This document shows positions 7,913-14,575 of a stretch of 14,706 nucleotides of DNA, piece after piece (the stretch's first letter is position 1; each line of letters starts with the position of its first letter). Below the pieces are notes generated by a model that was not told the origin of the DNA, made no database searches, and saw only the letters and a list, made by a program, of their open reading frames with translations. Source of the stretch: an uncultured Clostridia bacterium. GTDB lineage: Bacteria > Bacillota > Clostridia > Oscillospirales > Oscillospiraceae. The translations under genes and the position numbers were made by a program. The stretch is taken from positions 1 to 14,706 of the forward strand of contig CAMHRJ010000027.1 in the NCBI GenBank assembly GCA_946187475.1, read 5' to 3'.

Positions 7913-8677
7913 ATGAAAAGAATCATTGCGTTGACCATGGCGCTGCTCTGCGTCCTGCTGCTCTGCGCCTGCGGCTCCAACGGCGGCGCCGAGGGCTCTG
8001 CCGACCCGGCGGAAGCCATCCAGAATGAGAAAACCGTCACCATCTCCACGCCGTATGCGGATCTGCGGGTGCCGGAATCCTTTGACAAAGCCGTCTCTCA
8101 CGAGGAGACCGGCAACGATCCCTATGTGCTCACCTTCAAGTCCAATGCGGACGGAACGGAGCTGTTCTCTTTCATCTTCAACGGCGAAGGGGATAACCTC
8201 TTCGGCACCCTGATGGGGAAAGAGGCGAATACGGTCATCCATCTGCGCATCAATGAGTTGGATGAAACCGCTGAAAACTACGAAGACAATCTCTTTTATC
8301 AGAGCCAGATGAATCTGATCCTGGGTTATCTGACCGAGGATTATGAGATCGCTACCAATGAGGTAGTGGCCTATGAGGACACCGAGAACTTTGACATTGA
8401 AACCTCTGTGGTCACGCTGAAGTATCCCGCAAAGTGGAAGGACAAGGTGCAGGTGGACGTGCAGGAAGACGGCGTCAAGTTCTCTGCCGACGGAACACCG
8501 CTGTTCGATCTGATGTTCAAGAAGTGCGACGGCTATCTTCTCGGCACCTATCAGGATACCCCGATTTACATGGTGGAGCACCCGGTCGAGAGCGAAGAGC
8601 ACATCGCCATGCAGACGGGCGTCAATGTGATTCTGGAGAACCTGATGCAGGACCCGGATTTTGTGATCAACAACTAA
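7913..8677 (+). CDS. Putative lipoprotein with two divergent internal repeats
   Basis: A 254-residue protein with a textbook lipoprotein signal: MKR, hydrophobic core, then LLCAC with Cys20 as the lipidated residue, then a short Gly/Ser/Ala linker. It should be anchored on the outer face of the membrane. I do not recognise the family. The mature part looks duplicated: about 41-147 and 163-252 share an order of a beta-like opening, a DGT-LF---F strand (80-85 and 184-189), a GTL/GTY turn, a T-I---E region and a final Q-x-N-x-IL-x-L-x-x-D helix (about 132-142 and 234-247). It sits between EPS assembly genes and a CpsB-type phosphatase gene, so an envelope role is plausible but not shown. No clear terminator separates it from the genes on either side. 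Confidence 0.78.
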   Translation: MKRIIALTMALLCVLLLCACGSNGGAEGSADPAEAIQNEKTVTISTPYADLRVPESFDKAVSHEETGNDPYVLTFKSNADGTELFSFIFNGEGDNLFGTLMGKEANTVIHLRINELDETAENYEDNLFYQSQMNLILGYLTEDYEIATNEVVAYEDTENFDIETSVVTLKYPAKWKDKVQVDVQEDGVKFSADGTPLFDLMFKKCDGYLLGTYQDTPIYMVEHPVESEEHIAMQTGVNVILENLMQDPDFVINN

Positions 8678-8717
8678 CGGCTGCCGGGAGAGCGCTCCGG
8701 CGCGCTGGGAGAAAACC

Positions 8718-9434
8718 ATGACCTTTGCAGATATTCATAACCACATGCTCTTCGGCGTGGACGACGGCGCCCGATCGGAGACGGACATGCGTCAGCTGAT
8801 CGACGCCTCCTATGCCGACGGGGTGCGCCATCTCTGCTTCACGCCCCATTACCACCCCGGGTACTTCGGGGAGCATCAGGAGCAGATCGCATTTGCTTTT
8901 GATATGGCGAATCAGTATGCCGCGGAGCGGTATCCGGATTTGTCCCTGTATCTGGGCAATGAGCTGCGCTATGAGCGCAGCTGCATCGAGTGGCTGGAGC
9001 AGGGGCGGTGTCAAACGCTGAATGCAACGGAGCACCTGCTGGTGGATTTCCTCTATCCGGAACCGGCGGAGAACATTCTCGACGCCATGCTTCGCATTTT
9101 GAACGCGGGCTTTACCCCGGTGCTGGCCCATGTGGAGCGCTATGAGAAGTTCCACCGGGATTTGCGGGAGGTCGACCGGCTGAAATCCTGGGGCGTGATT
9201 TTGCAGGTGGATGCCCAGTCGCCGCTGGGCGGGCTCGGCCATGGGTCCAAGGTGCGCGCACGCCGTCTGCTGGACGCGGGGGTGGTGGATCTGATCGCCT
9301 CGGACGCCCACGATCTGACGAAACGTCCGCCCCAGCTGCAGCCCTGCTATGAATTCGTAGCGCGGAAATACGGCGCGGATTACGCGCAGCAGCTGTTCTG
9401 GGAGGAACCTCTCCGCCTGCTGGGCGTGAAATGA
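8718..9434 (+). CDS. CpsB/YwqE-type PHP-domain tyrosine-protein phosphatase
   Basis: A 238-residue PHP-fold, metal-dependent phosphatase. Metal ligands are visible in the expected order: DIHNH (H7, H9), VDDGA (14-18), TPHYH (H44), GNELRY (E82), AHVERY (H138) and ASDAHD (D196, H198). Characterised CpsB/Wzb-like members in Gram-positive bacteria dephosphorylate the C-terminal tyrosine cluster of the BY-kinase CpsD/EpsB and so control capsule chain length and export. No kinase or Wzz-type chain-length protein is in the window; they may lie upstream. ATG at 8718 follows GGGAG (8707-8711). The gene is 40 nt after the lipoprotein gene and is followed by a strong terminator, so it closes the + strand block. 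Confidence 0.92.
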   Translation: MTFADIHNHMLFGVDDGARSETDMRQLIDASYADGVRHLCFTPHYHPGYFGEHQEQIAFAFDMANQYAAERYPDLSLYLGNELRYERSCIEWLEQGRCQTLNATEHLLVDFLYPEPAENILDAMLRILNAGFTPVLAHVERYEKFHRDLREVDRLKSWGVILQVDAQSPLGGLGHGSKVRARRLLDAGVVDLIASDAHDLTKRPPQLQPCYEFVARKYGADYAQQLFWEEPLRLLGVK

Positions 9435-9471
9435 GGGCGCGGTTTCCCCAATGGGTCAAAACAAGAAAAAC

Positions 9472-9509
9472 ACAGCAATGCCGGAGGCGTAAGCCTCCGG
9501 CATTGCTGT
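9472..9509. terminator. Bidirectional intrinsic terminator
   Basis: A perfect 17-bp stem (9472-9488 with 9493-9509) with a GTAA loop. On the + strand it is followed by a T-rich run (GTTTCATATCTTATTTT). On the - strand it is followed by GTTTTTCTTGTTTT. It lies between convergent genes and can stop both the EPS transcript and the GtrA operon. Confidence 0.92.
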
Positions 9510-9523
9510 TTCATATCTTATTT

Positions 9524-9910
9524 TCAGTGCGCTTCCAGAAAGATCTTCCGGGTGACGAAGTTGAACACCATGACGATGCCGGTGACAACGATTTTGGAAA
9601 GCATATAGTGGATGCCCAGCTTGTCGGACATCAGCCACATCAGCAGCTCCGTCAGCAGCAGGCCCAGGACGCTCAGGAACACGAAGATGACGAATTCCCT
9701 GCGCTTGCTCAGATCGTCCCGGGAGGCAAACACGTACTTCATGCTCAGCAGATAGTTGACCACCACCGAGACGGAAAAGGAGATCGCGCAGGAGACCAGA
9801 TAGGGGACGGAGAATGCCTCTGTCAGCAGAATCATCAGCCCGTAGTCGATCACAAAGCACAGGGCGCCGACGAAGCCGAATTTGATAAATTGAACGATGA
9901 GTTTTTTCAT
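9524..9910 (-). CDS. GtrA-family membrane protein
   Basis: A 128-residue protein with four predicted membrane helices (about 7-30, 34-56, 73-95, 100-121). It has the GtrA opening VQFIKFGFVGALCFVIDYG and the second-helix segment SFSVSVVVNYLLSMKYVF followed by a basic turn. In Shigella phage serotype-conversion systems GtrA is thought to flip undecaprenyl-phosphate-linked sugar to the outer face. Its ATG overlaps the stop of the upstream GT2 gene (ATGA, 9907-9910) and it lacks its own strong ribosome site, so translation is coupled to GT2. It is the last gene of a three-gene - strand operon. Confidence 0.9.
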   Translation of the reverse strand: MKKLIVQFIKFGFVGALCFVIDYGLMILLTEAFSVPYLVSCAISFSVSVVVNYLLSMKYVFASRDDLSKRREFVIFVFLSVLGLLLTELLMWLMSDKLGIHYMLSKIVVTGIVMVFNFVTRKIFLEAH

Positions 9911-10812
9911 TTTTTCTTTTGCAGTTCGATCATTTGCAGCTGAAATTCAAAATCCTGACGGTTTTTCTGTTTGATCGTGTCCAGCAGCAGTCCGCAGAAA
10001 AACGACATCATCGCCGCCACGGCCACGAACCCGCTGACGATCAGGGTGGGGATCCTGGGGACCATACCGGTCAGCAGGTATTCCCGGAACACCGGCAAAA
10101 ACAGCCCCAGGGACACCAGCAGCAAAATGGCCGCGATGGTGCCGAAGAAGGCGAAGGGCTTGTAGTTCCGGAACAGCCGCACGATGGTCATCAGCACCTT
10201 CATGCCGTCGGAATAGGTGTTGAGCTTGGACTCGCTTCCGGCGGGCCGGTCCCGATAATCCACCACTACGTTTTCCACGTGCATGTTTTTGTCCACGGCG
10301 TGGATGGTCATCTCGGTTTCGATCTCGAAGCCCTTGGACAGCACCGGGAAGGTCTTGGCGAAGGAGTAGCTGAAGGCGCGGTACCCGGTCATGACGTCGC
10401 GGATATCGCTGCGGAACAGGCGGTTGATGCTGCTGCGGACCAGGCTGTTGCCGAAATTGTGGAAAGGCCGTTTGTTCTCCTGAAAATAGGTGGAGGAGAG
10501 CCGGTCGCCCACCACCATGTCCACCTGCTTTTCCAGAACCAGATTCGCCATCTCCCGACCGTTGGCGGCGGGATAGGTGTCGTCGCCGTCGATCATGATA
10601 TAGCATTCGGCGTCCACCTCGCGGAACATCCGCCGATATTCTCTGCGCACCACTGCGCCGTGGTCGGCAGCGATGGCGCCGGTGCCGTCGGTGGAGTTGT
10701 TGTCATAGACGTAGATGACCGCCTCCGGAAGCTCCTGCTTCCAGGCGTCCACGACGGCGGCGATGGTCTGCGCCTCGTTGTAGCAGGGAATCAATACTGC
10801 AATTTTATCCAT
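9907..10812 (-). CDS. DPM1-like family 2 glycosyltransferase with a missing GKG loop
   Basis: A 301-residue inverting GT2 enzyme expected to make a polyprenyl-phosphate-linked sugar on the cytoplasmic side. The GT-A part shows VLIPCYNEAQTI (6-17), YDNNSTDGT (36-44), MIDGDDTYP (73-81), VVGDRLS and KGFEIETEMTIHA. Two C-terminal helices (about 220-242 and 256-282) anchor it. Relatives normally read about EYRQGKGNVVRRMFREIDAD at residues 58-69 here, but this protein goes directly from EYR (60) to RMFREVDA (61), an apparent in-frame loss of about eight residues at bases 10632/10633. The ribosome site AGGAG (10820-10824, - strand) is 7 nt from the ATG. The start overlaps the 3' end of the upstream membrane-protein gene by 8 bp. 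Activity may be altered or lost. Confidence 0.88.
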   Translation of the reverse strand: MDKIAVLIPCYNEAQTIAAVVDAWKQELPEAVIYVYDNNSTDGTGAIAADHGAVVRREYRRMFREVDAECYIMIDGDDTYPAANGREMANLVLEKQVDMVVGDRLSSTYFQENKRPFHNFGNSLVRSSINRLFRSDIRDVMTGYRAFSYSFAKTFPVLSKGFEIETEMTIHAVDKNMHVENVVVDYRDRPAGSESKLNTYSDGMKVLMTIVRLFRNYKPFAFFGTIAAILLLVSLGLFLPVFREYLLTGMVPRIPTLIVSGFVAVAAMMSFFCGLLLDTIKQKNRQDFEFQLQMIELQKKK

Positions 10813-12013
10813 GGCTCAACTCCTGTTTCTTTTTTTCACCATGCGGCGCTGTCATTCTCCCCAGGAAGGCCAGCAGCGCGAAAATGCTCACGACCTGGGC
10901 CCGGTAGGTGAAGAACGTGTGGATCAGAGAATGATTGGACAATACAAAATACCAGATGTAAGGGAAGGTGCCCACCAGCAGCACGGCGAGAGCCTGCAGC
11001 CGTCTTTGCCGGCTGGCGGTCCTGCGCAGCAGCGCGATGATCAGCAGCACGGCCAGCACCAGGGCCAGCAGCACCGCCATCCGTTTGCCTGCGGACAGGA
11101 ACATGGTCTCCGCGTTGACGGAGATCGCGCCCAGCCGGTCAGACAGCAGGCCGCCGGCGAATTCTTCGTTTCCGTTGAGCCGGAAGGACATGGCCTCCGA
11201 CGCGTTCTGCAGCACGTTCCGCCGCAAAATCACGGAGCCGATCAGCCATTTGCTGGCCCAGGTGGCGCCGTAGCCGATGCCCCAGAGGACGGAGCTCGCC
11301 GCGATGGTCTTCAGCCGCCCGGTGAACCGCGCCTCCTCGTTGTCCGCCAGCAGATACACGATCAGCGGCAGTCCCAAAGTGAGCAGCGGCGCGGTGAGCA
11401 GGTCGATAAAGCTGGTCAGCATTCCGATGATCAGGAAGAACACCAGATGGTTTTTCCGCACGGCGTCCGGGTGCAGCAACTGCACGATGACGGCGAGATA
11501 GGCGATCAGGAACACGGGGAAAAACTGCAGCGAGGTCGCCGCTACCAGCAGATAGGCCATGGCGTTGGCAGCCAGGAACGCGGCGGCGGTGGGAATGTCG
11601 ATCCGCCGGGCGATGAGGATGGCGGCGGCGCCGAACAGGAGAAAGAAGAGCAGCATCATCCCATAGCGGATCTGGTACAGCGTGAACACACACAGCAGCG
11701 GTCGGAGCACAACGGAATATCCGTGCCAATACCGGGCATAAGTGGGGTGCATGGCGGCGGTGAGGGCGTTGTCGTGCTCGCCGTTCAGTGTCTGCACGAT
11801 GATGACGAGATCGGAGTAGTTGTCCTGCTGGGCCGACAGGGAACCGAAGAAATACTGGGGCAGCAAACCCTCCTGCTTCAGGATGCCGATGGCCTCGCTC
11901 TGGTTCGCCTCCAGCCAACGATTGGGGATGGCGCTTGCGGCCACCATCAGCAGCAGCAGAAGCACCAGAACCGCGAAAAAGACTTTTATGATCTGTATCG
12001 TGTTTTTACGCAT
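10805..12013 (-). CDS. Polytopic membrane protein, possible GtrC-like glycosyltransferase
   Basis: A 402-residue protein with a first helix at about 8-28, a long presumed extracellular stretch (30-105) containing QQDNYSDLVI and the segment RYWHGYSVVLRPLL, and then about nine to ten more helices. I know of similar unnamed proteins in Firmicutes glycan loci but no defined function. The large first loop with acidic residues and many helices resemble GT-C enzymes, and the partners GT2 and GtrA suggest the acceptor-specific transferase of a Gtr trio; this is inference. I chose ATG 12013 because GGAGGA (12018-12023) precedes it by 4 nt. An in-frame ATG at 12115 would lie inside the -35 element of the promoter, so that longer form is unlikely. 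Confidence 0.75.
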   Translation of the reverse strand: MRKNTIQIIKVFFAVLVLLLLLMVAASAIPNRWLEANQSEAIGILKQEGLLPQYFFGSLSAQQDNYSDLVIIVQTLNGEHDNALTAAMHPTYARYWHGYSVVLRPLLCVFTLYQIRYGMMLLFFLLFGAAAILIARRIDIPTAAAFLAANAMAYLLVAATSLQFFPVFLIAYLAVIVQLLHPDAVRKNHLVFFLIIGMLTSFIDLLTAPLLTLGLPLIVYLLADNEEARFTGRLKTIAASSVLWGIGYGATWASKWLIGSVILRRNVLQNASEAMSFRLNGNEEFAGGLLSDRLGAISVNAETMFLSAGKRMAVLLALVLAVLLIIALLRRTASRQRRLQALAVLLVGTFPYIWYFVLSNHSLIHTFFTYRAQVVSIFALLAFLGRMTAPHGEKKKQELSHG

Positions 12014-12017
12014 ACGT

Positions 12018-12023
12018 TCCTCC
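12018..12023 (-). promoter_or_regulatory. Ribosome site deciding the 12013 start
   Basis: GGAGGA on the - strand, 4 nt from ATG at 12013. It excludes the in-frame upstream starts at 12115, 12043 and 12031, which have no such site. Confidence 0.8.
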
Positions 12024-12086
12024 GGAAGCATGAACTTTCCCATGGAGATTGCCGGCGCAAAAGCGGCGGCAAATCGGTATAGTCCA

Positions 12087-12115
12087 ATAATATGGTCCTT
12101 CGCAGAAAAAGTCAA
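12087..12115 (-). promoter_or_regulatory. Sigma-A-type promoter of the GtrC-like/GT2/GtrA operon
   Basis: On the - strand: TTGACT (12110-12115), a 17-nt spacer and TATTAT (12087-12092). Each hexamer matches consensus at five of six positions. The expected start is near 12080, giving a leader of about 67 nt before ATG 12013. Confidence 0.8.
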
Positions 12116-12146
12116 GAATTATGAGGCGGAATGCACCGCGGCCGAA

Positions 12147-12175
12147 TTGACGCGCATGAAAAGACAATTTATAAT
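12147..12175 (+). promoter_or_regulatory. Sigma-A-type promoter of the HAD phosphatase gene
   Basis: TTGACG (12147-12152), a 17-nt spacer and a perfect TATAAT (12170-12175). The expected start is near 12182, giving a leader of about 23 nt. It is divergent from the - strand promoter, with 31 bp between the two -35 elements; no operator-like repeat is obvious in that gap. Confidence 0.85.
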
Positions 12176-12204
12176 AAGAACAATATCATCAAAGGAGAAG
12201 CGCG

Positions 12205-12903
12205 ATGTTCCAAGTGATTTTTGATATGGACGGCGTGATTTTTGATTCCGAAAACACCTTCCTGAGCTGCTGGCTGGAGGCGGGCGCGCGCCACGGCATG
12301 GAGCCGGAGCTGATCCGGCGCACCTATATGCAGTGCATCGGCACCAACAGCAACCAGACCGCCGAGATCTATCGAAAGGCTTTTCTGGCGCGGCTGGGCG
12401 AGACGGACATGCACCGCATGTGGGATGACAGCGTGGCGCTGCACCGGGCGCGGTATTCCGGCGAAAACATGCCGATCAAGCCCGGCGTCCGGGAGATCCT
12501 GGTCTTTCTCAAGGCTGCGGGCGTCCCGGTGGGGATCGCGTCCTCGACCCAGAAGCGCAAGGTGGAGCAGCGCATCCGCACGGCGGGCCTCGATGACTAT
12601 TTCGTGGGGGCCATCGGCGGGGACGCGGTCAAGATCAGCAAGCCCAATCCGGAGATCTATCTTCTGGCCTGCGAGACCTTCGGCTTTGCTCCGGAGCGCA
12701 CCTTCGCCATCGAGGATTCCTTCAACGGCATCCGCGCGGCCGGCGCCGCCGGCATGCGCCCCATCATGGTGCCGGACATCGTCCCGCCGGACGCCGAAAT
12801 GCGCGCTCTGGCGGAAACCATCTGCGCGGATTTGTTCGAGGCGATGGAGTATCTGAAAGAGCAGACGCGGAACAATTCGCTTGAAAAATCGTCTAAATCA
12901 TAA
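12205..12903 (+). CDS. HAD-superfamily hydrolase, beta-phosphoglucomutase-like
   Basis: A 232-residue cytoplasmic HAD enzyme with an alpha-helical cap after motif I. Motif I FDMDGVIFDSE has nucleophile D7 and acid/base D9; motif II is IASST (S113); motif III is Lys146 in KPNPEIY; motif IV is IEDSFNGIRAA (E170, D171). The pattern fits the phosphoglycolate phosphatase/beta-phosphoglucomutase/GS1-like group, which act on small sugar or organic phosphates; the substrate is not determinable. The cap lacks an obvious mutase signature, so phosphatase is favoured. AAAGGAG (12191-12197) precedes the ATG by 7 nt and a near-perfect promoter lies upstream. A small membrane-protein gene follows after 24 nt, in the same transcript. 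Confidence 0.9.
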   Translation: MFQVIFDMDGVIFDSENTFLSCWLEAGARHGMEPELIRRTYMQCIGTNSNQTAEIYRKAFLARLGETDMHRMWDDSVALHRARYSGENMPIKPGVREILVFLKAAGVPVGIASSTQKRKVEQRIRTAGLDDYFVGAIGGDAVKISKPNPEIYLLACETFGFAPERTFAIEDSFNGIRAAGAAGMRPIMVPDIVPPDAEMRALAETICADLFEAMEYLKEQTRNNSLEKSSKS

Positions 12904-12927
12904 ACAACAGGAAAGGGAGGCGATTGT

Positions 12928-13098
12928 ATGCTGCTGCTCACGCTTTTGCTGCTGACCGTGCTGGTCAGCACCATCGGAACGGTCATTGCCGTGGTCATCG
13001 GCGGCGGAGTGCTGCTGGTCATGTTCGGCGACGTGCTGGTGTTCATCGCCATCGTCGCCCTGATCGTGAAGCTGGTGCGCCGGGCCAGGTGCCGGTAA
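12928..13098 (+). CDS. 56-residue hydrophobic membrane microprotein
   Basis: A small open frame with ATG 12928 and TAA 13096, preceded by an excellent ribosome site, AAAGGGAGG (12912-12920), 7 nt upstream. The product is almost entirely hydrophobic: one helix at about 2-32 with a central GGG, a short MFGD turn, a second helix at about 37-49, then a basic tail KLVRRARCR. By the positive-inside rule the C-terminus should be cytoplasmic. It lies between the HAD gene and a strong terminator, which supports it being a real terminal cistron. I do not recognise a family; it could be a regulator of a membrane complex or simply an uncharacterised small envelope protein. Confidence 0.7.
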   Translation: MLLLTLLLLTVLVSTIGTVIAVVIGGGVLLVMFGDVLVFIAIVALIVKLVRRARCR

Positions 13099-13111
13099 AA
13101 AACCAAAAAAG

Positions 13112-13143
13112 AACGCTGCCGTCTCGGCCGAGACGGCAGCGTT
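13112..13143. terminator. Bidirectional terminator, perfect 32-bp palindrome
   Basis: AACGCTGCCGTCTCGG at 13112-13127 is followed directly by its exact complement at 13128-13143. The + strand continues with TTTT after the G of GCG, and the - strand continues CTTTTTTGGTTTTTT. It separates the convergent microprotein gene and the - strand HTH gene and should serve both. Confidence 0.92.
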
Positions 13144-13163
13144 TTCTGATGCTGTTCCGAAAC

Positions 13164-13919
13164 TTAAAAGGGCAGATGTTCTTCCGATTCTGTGCTCCGG
13201 GAATCAAGCTCCATCTCCAGCTTTTCCAACCGGCTGCGAATGGCGCCGCGGCTGCGTTGGAAGATTTCAGACAGCTGCTGAATCTCTGCTCCGTTGGCGG
13301 CCATTTGCTGAAGCTGTGCGTCCTGCTCAGGCGTCCAGGGCTTCCCCTGGTTTTCGTGGGTCTGGGCGTTGATGGCAATGATGCTGTCCAGATTGTCCAG
13401 AATCAGCTGCTGCGCAGCACGGCTGTAGGTCACAACGGTATGCGGCCCGTTTTGCCCGGTGCGGGTTTCGGTCGAAAGGCCGAGAGCGCGGCCGTCCTGC
13501 GTGGGAAGCAGACGCTCTTTGCCGCTGGAGCCGACCTGCCGATACAGCAGTCCGGACTGCAGCAGAAACGAGAGAAGACTGGCGCTTTTCATCCGCTGCA
13601 TTTGCTCCAGATCGACCAGATCATTCAGCTTTTGCCGGATTTGCCCGATGGTCACGGGCGTGTCAGTGCATTTCAGACCGGCCCGGGCATCCGGTGGAAG
13701 ATCAAAGGGCGGCTTTTTCGCCTTGACCGATTTGCCGGAGACGCCGCCGGACTCCATGACCTGACGCAGAACATCCGCCGCGTAGAACAGGCAGCGGGAA
13801 ATCTGCACCTGATTGATGAGATCTGATGGCGGCGCTTCCCGACCGGTGACCGGGTCGATGCCGTTTGCCAGCTGCAGAAGACAATCCTTCGCTTGCTGCA
13901 GGCGTTCCAGATCGGTCAT
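13164..13919 (-). CDS. Unrecognised protein with HTH-like segments, downstream of the LexA-like gene
   Basis: A 251-residue soluble protein that I cannot name. Residues 1-60 are helical and include LANGIDPVTGREAPPSDLIN, a motif I associate with uncharacterised Clostridia proteins. Residues 88-150 (VTIGQIRQKLNDLVD ... LLPTQDGRALGL) resemble a winged-helix of the KilA-C type. Residues 193-235 (GKPWTPEQDAQLQQMAANG ... SRGAIRSRLEKLE) look like a SANT/Myb-like or sigma-factor-region-4-like HTH. The tail is acidic. DNA binding is therefore likely but inferred. It starts 13 nt after the LexA-like gene, with GGAGG 7 nt upstream, so both should share one damage-responsive transcript. A perfect terminator lies after its stop. 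Confidence 0.72.
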   Translation of the reverse strand: MTDLERLQQAKDCLLQLANGIDPVTGREAPPSDLINQVQISRCLFYAADVLRQVMESGGVSGKSVKAKKPPFDLPPDARAGLKCTDTPVTIGQIRQKLNDLVDLEQMQRMKSASLLSFLLQSGLLYRQVGSSGKERLLPTQDGRALGLSTETRTGQNGPHTVVTYSRAAQQLILDNLDSIIAINAQTHENQGKPWTPEQDAQLQQMAANGAEIQQLSEIFQRSRGAIRSRLEKLEMELDSRSTESEEHLPF

Positions 13920-13932
13920 GGGAGCACCTCCC
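13920..13932 (-). promoter_or_regulatory. Ribosome site inside a small inverted repeat
   Basis: The 13-nt gap between the two genes reads GGGAG-GTG-CTCCC on the - strand. The Shine-Dalgarno GGGAGG can fold on the CTCCC immediately before the ATG. A 5-bp stem is weak and would be opened by ribosomes finishing the upstream gene, suggesting coupled translation. Confidence 0.4.
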
Positions 13933-14538
13933 TCAAGACTTCAGGTCACGGAACATCAGTTCCGCGACGCCCTGAATCCGCAGCTCGTTGGGATAAATGT
14001 CGTCGAATGCGGCGTTTTCCGGATGCAGGTAATAGCGCTGGCCGTCGTGGGCCAGGCGCTTGAGCGTGGTTTGGCCCTCGTCATCGATGGCGACCACGAT
14101 CTGGCCTACCGAGGCGCGATGGGCCTTGCGTACGATCACCAGATCGCCGTCGTAAATCCCGGCGCGGATCATGGACTCGCCATAAACCCGCAGGGCGAAA
14201 TAGTCGCTACCGCCCAGCATGGAAAAGGGCACTTCCACAAAGCCTTCGCGGACTTCCTCGGCGGCGGTCAGCACACCGGCGGCCACATGGCCGATGATGG
14301 GCAGGGAGATGGTCTGGGCGGAGGCCCGCTCCCGGATGTGCTCGGTGATGATTCCGTCTCCGTCATATTCCAGCATTCCCTGCTCCGCCATGTCGCGCAG
14401 ATAGCTGGAGGCGGTCTGGCGGGAAAGGCCGGTCCCGCGCTCAATCTCGCGCATGGATGGCGTGCGCAGATGCGCGTCAAAAAACGCATCTACATATTCT
14501 ATGATCTGCCGCATGGTGTCCGGACTTTTTGATCGCAT
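13933..14538 (-). CDS. LexA-like S24 self-cleaving repressor
   Basis: A 201-residue protein of LexA length and layout. The N-terminal winged helix (about 8-60) includes TPSMREIERGTGLSRQTASS and a following LRDMAEQGML. The C-terminal S24 peptidase part has the cleavage dipeptide Ala87-Gly88 in GHVAAGV, catalytic Ser122 in YGESMI and Lys160 in TTLKRL. Family members repress DNA-damage genes and cut themselves when bound to RecA filaments. The recognition-helix sequence differs from that of Bacillus LexA, matching the unusual operators found upstream. I chose ATG 14538 because AGGAG (14549-14553) is 10 nt away and longer frames start within the promoter. It could be the housekeeping LexA or a paralogue; the window does not settle this. 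Confidence 0.9.
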   Translation of the reverse strand: MRSKSPDTMRQIIEYVDAFFDAHLRTPSMREIERGTGLSRQTASSYLRDMAEQGMLEYDGDGIITEHIRERASAQTISLPIIGHVAAGVLTAAEEVREGFVEVPFSMLGGSDYFALRVYGESMIRAGIYDGDLVIVRKAHRASVGQIVVAIDDEGQTTLKRLAHDGQRYYLHPENAAFDDIYPNELRIQGVAELMFRDLKS

Positions 14539-14558
14539 GAGAATCACACTCCTAATCG

Positions 14559-14570
14559 TGACGGTTGTCA
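14559..14570 (-). promoter_or_regulatory. Putative LexA-like operator, start-proximal copy
   Basis: TGAC-GGTT-GTCA, an inverted repeat with a 4-bp centre, within CGTGACGGTTGTCA on the + strand. It overlaps the predicted transcription start near 14569. It matches the upstream copy at 12 of 14 bases. Assignment to the adjacent LexA-like protein is inference from position and symmetry. Confidence 0.65.
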
Positions 14571-14575
14571 GCCAT

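Noticed and set aside
9919..10911. 330-codon + strand open frame
   Set aside because: It lies antisense to the GT2 gene, gives a His/Gln/Gly-rich low-complexity product, has no ribosome site and crosses two gene junctions.
10805..12115. Longer 436-residue form of the membrane protein
   Set aside because: Its ATG lies within the -35 element of the promoter that should transcribe it, and the first 34 residues lack a ribosome site; 12013 has GGAGGA.
12924..13826. 300-codon + strand open frame over the right-hand region
   Set aside because: It would run through the perfect palindromic terminator at 13112-13143 and antisense to the HTH gene; the 56-residue frame in another phase has the proper ribosome site.
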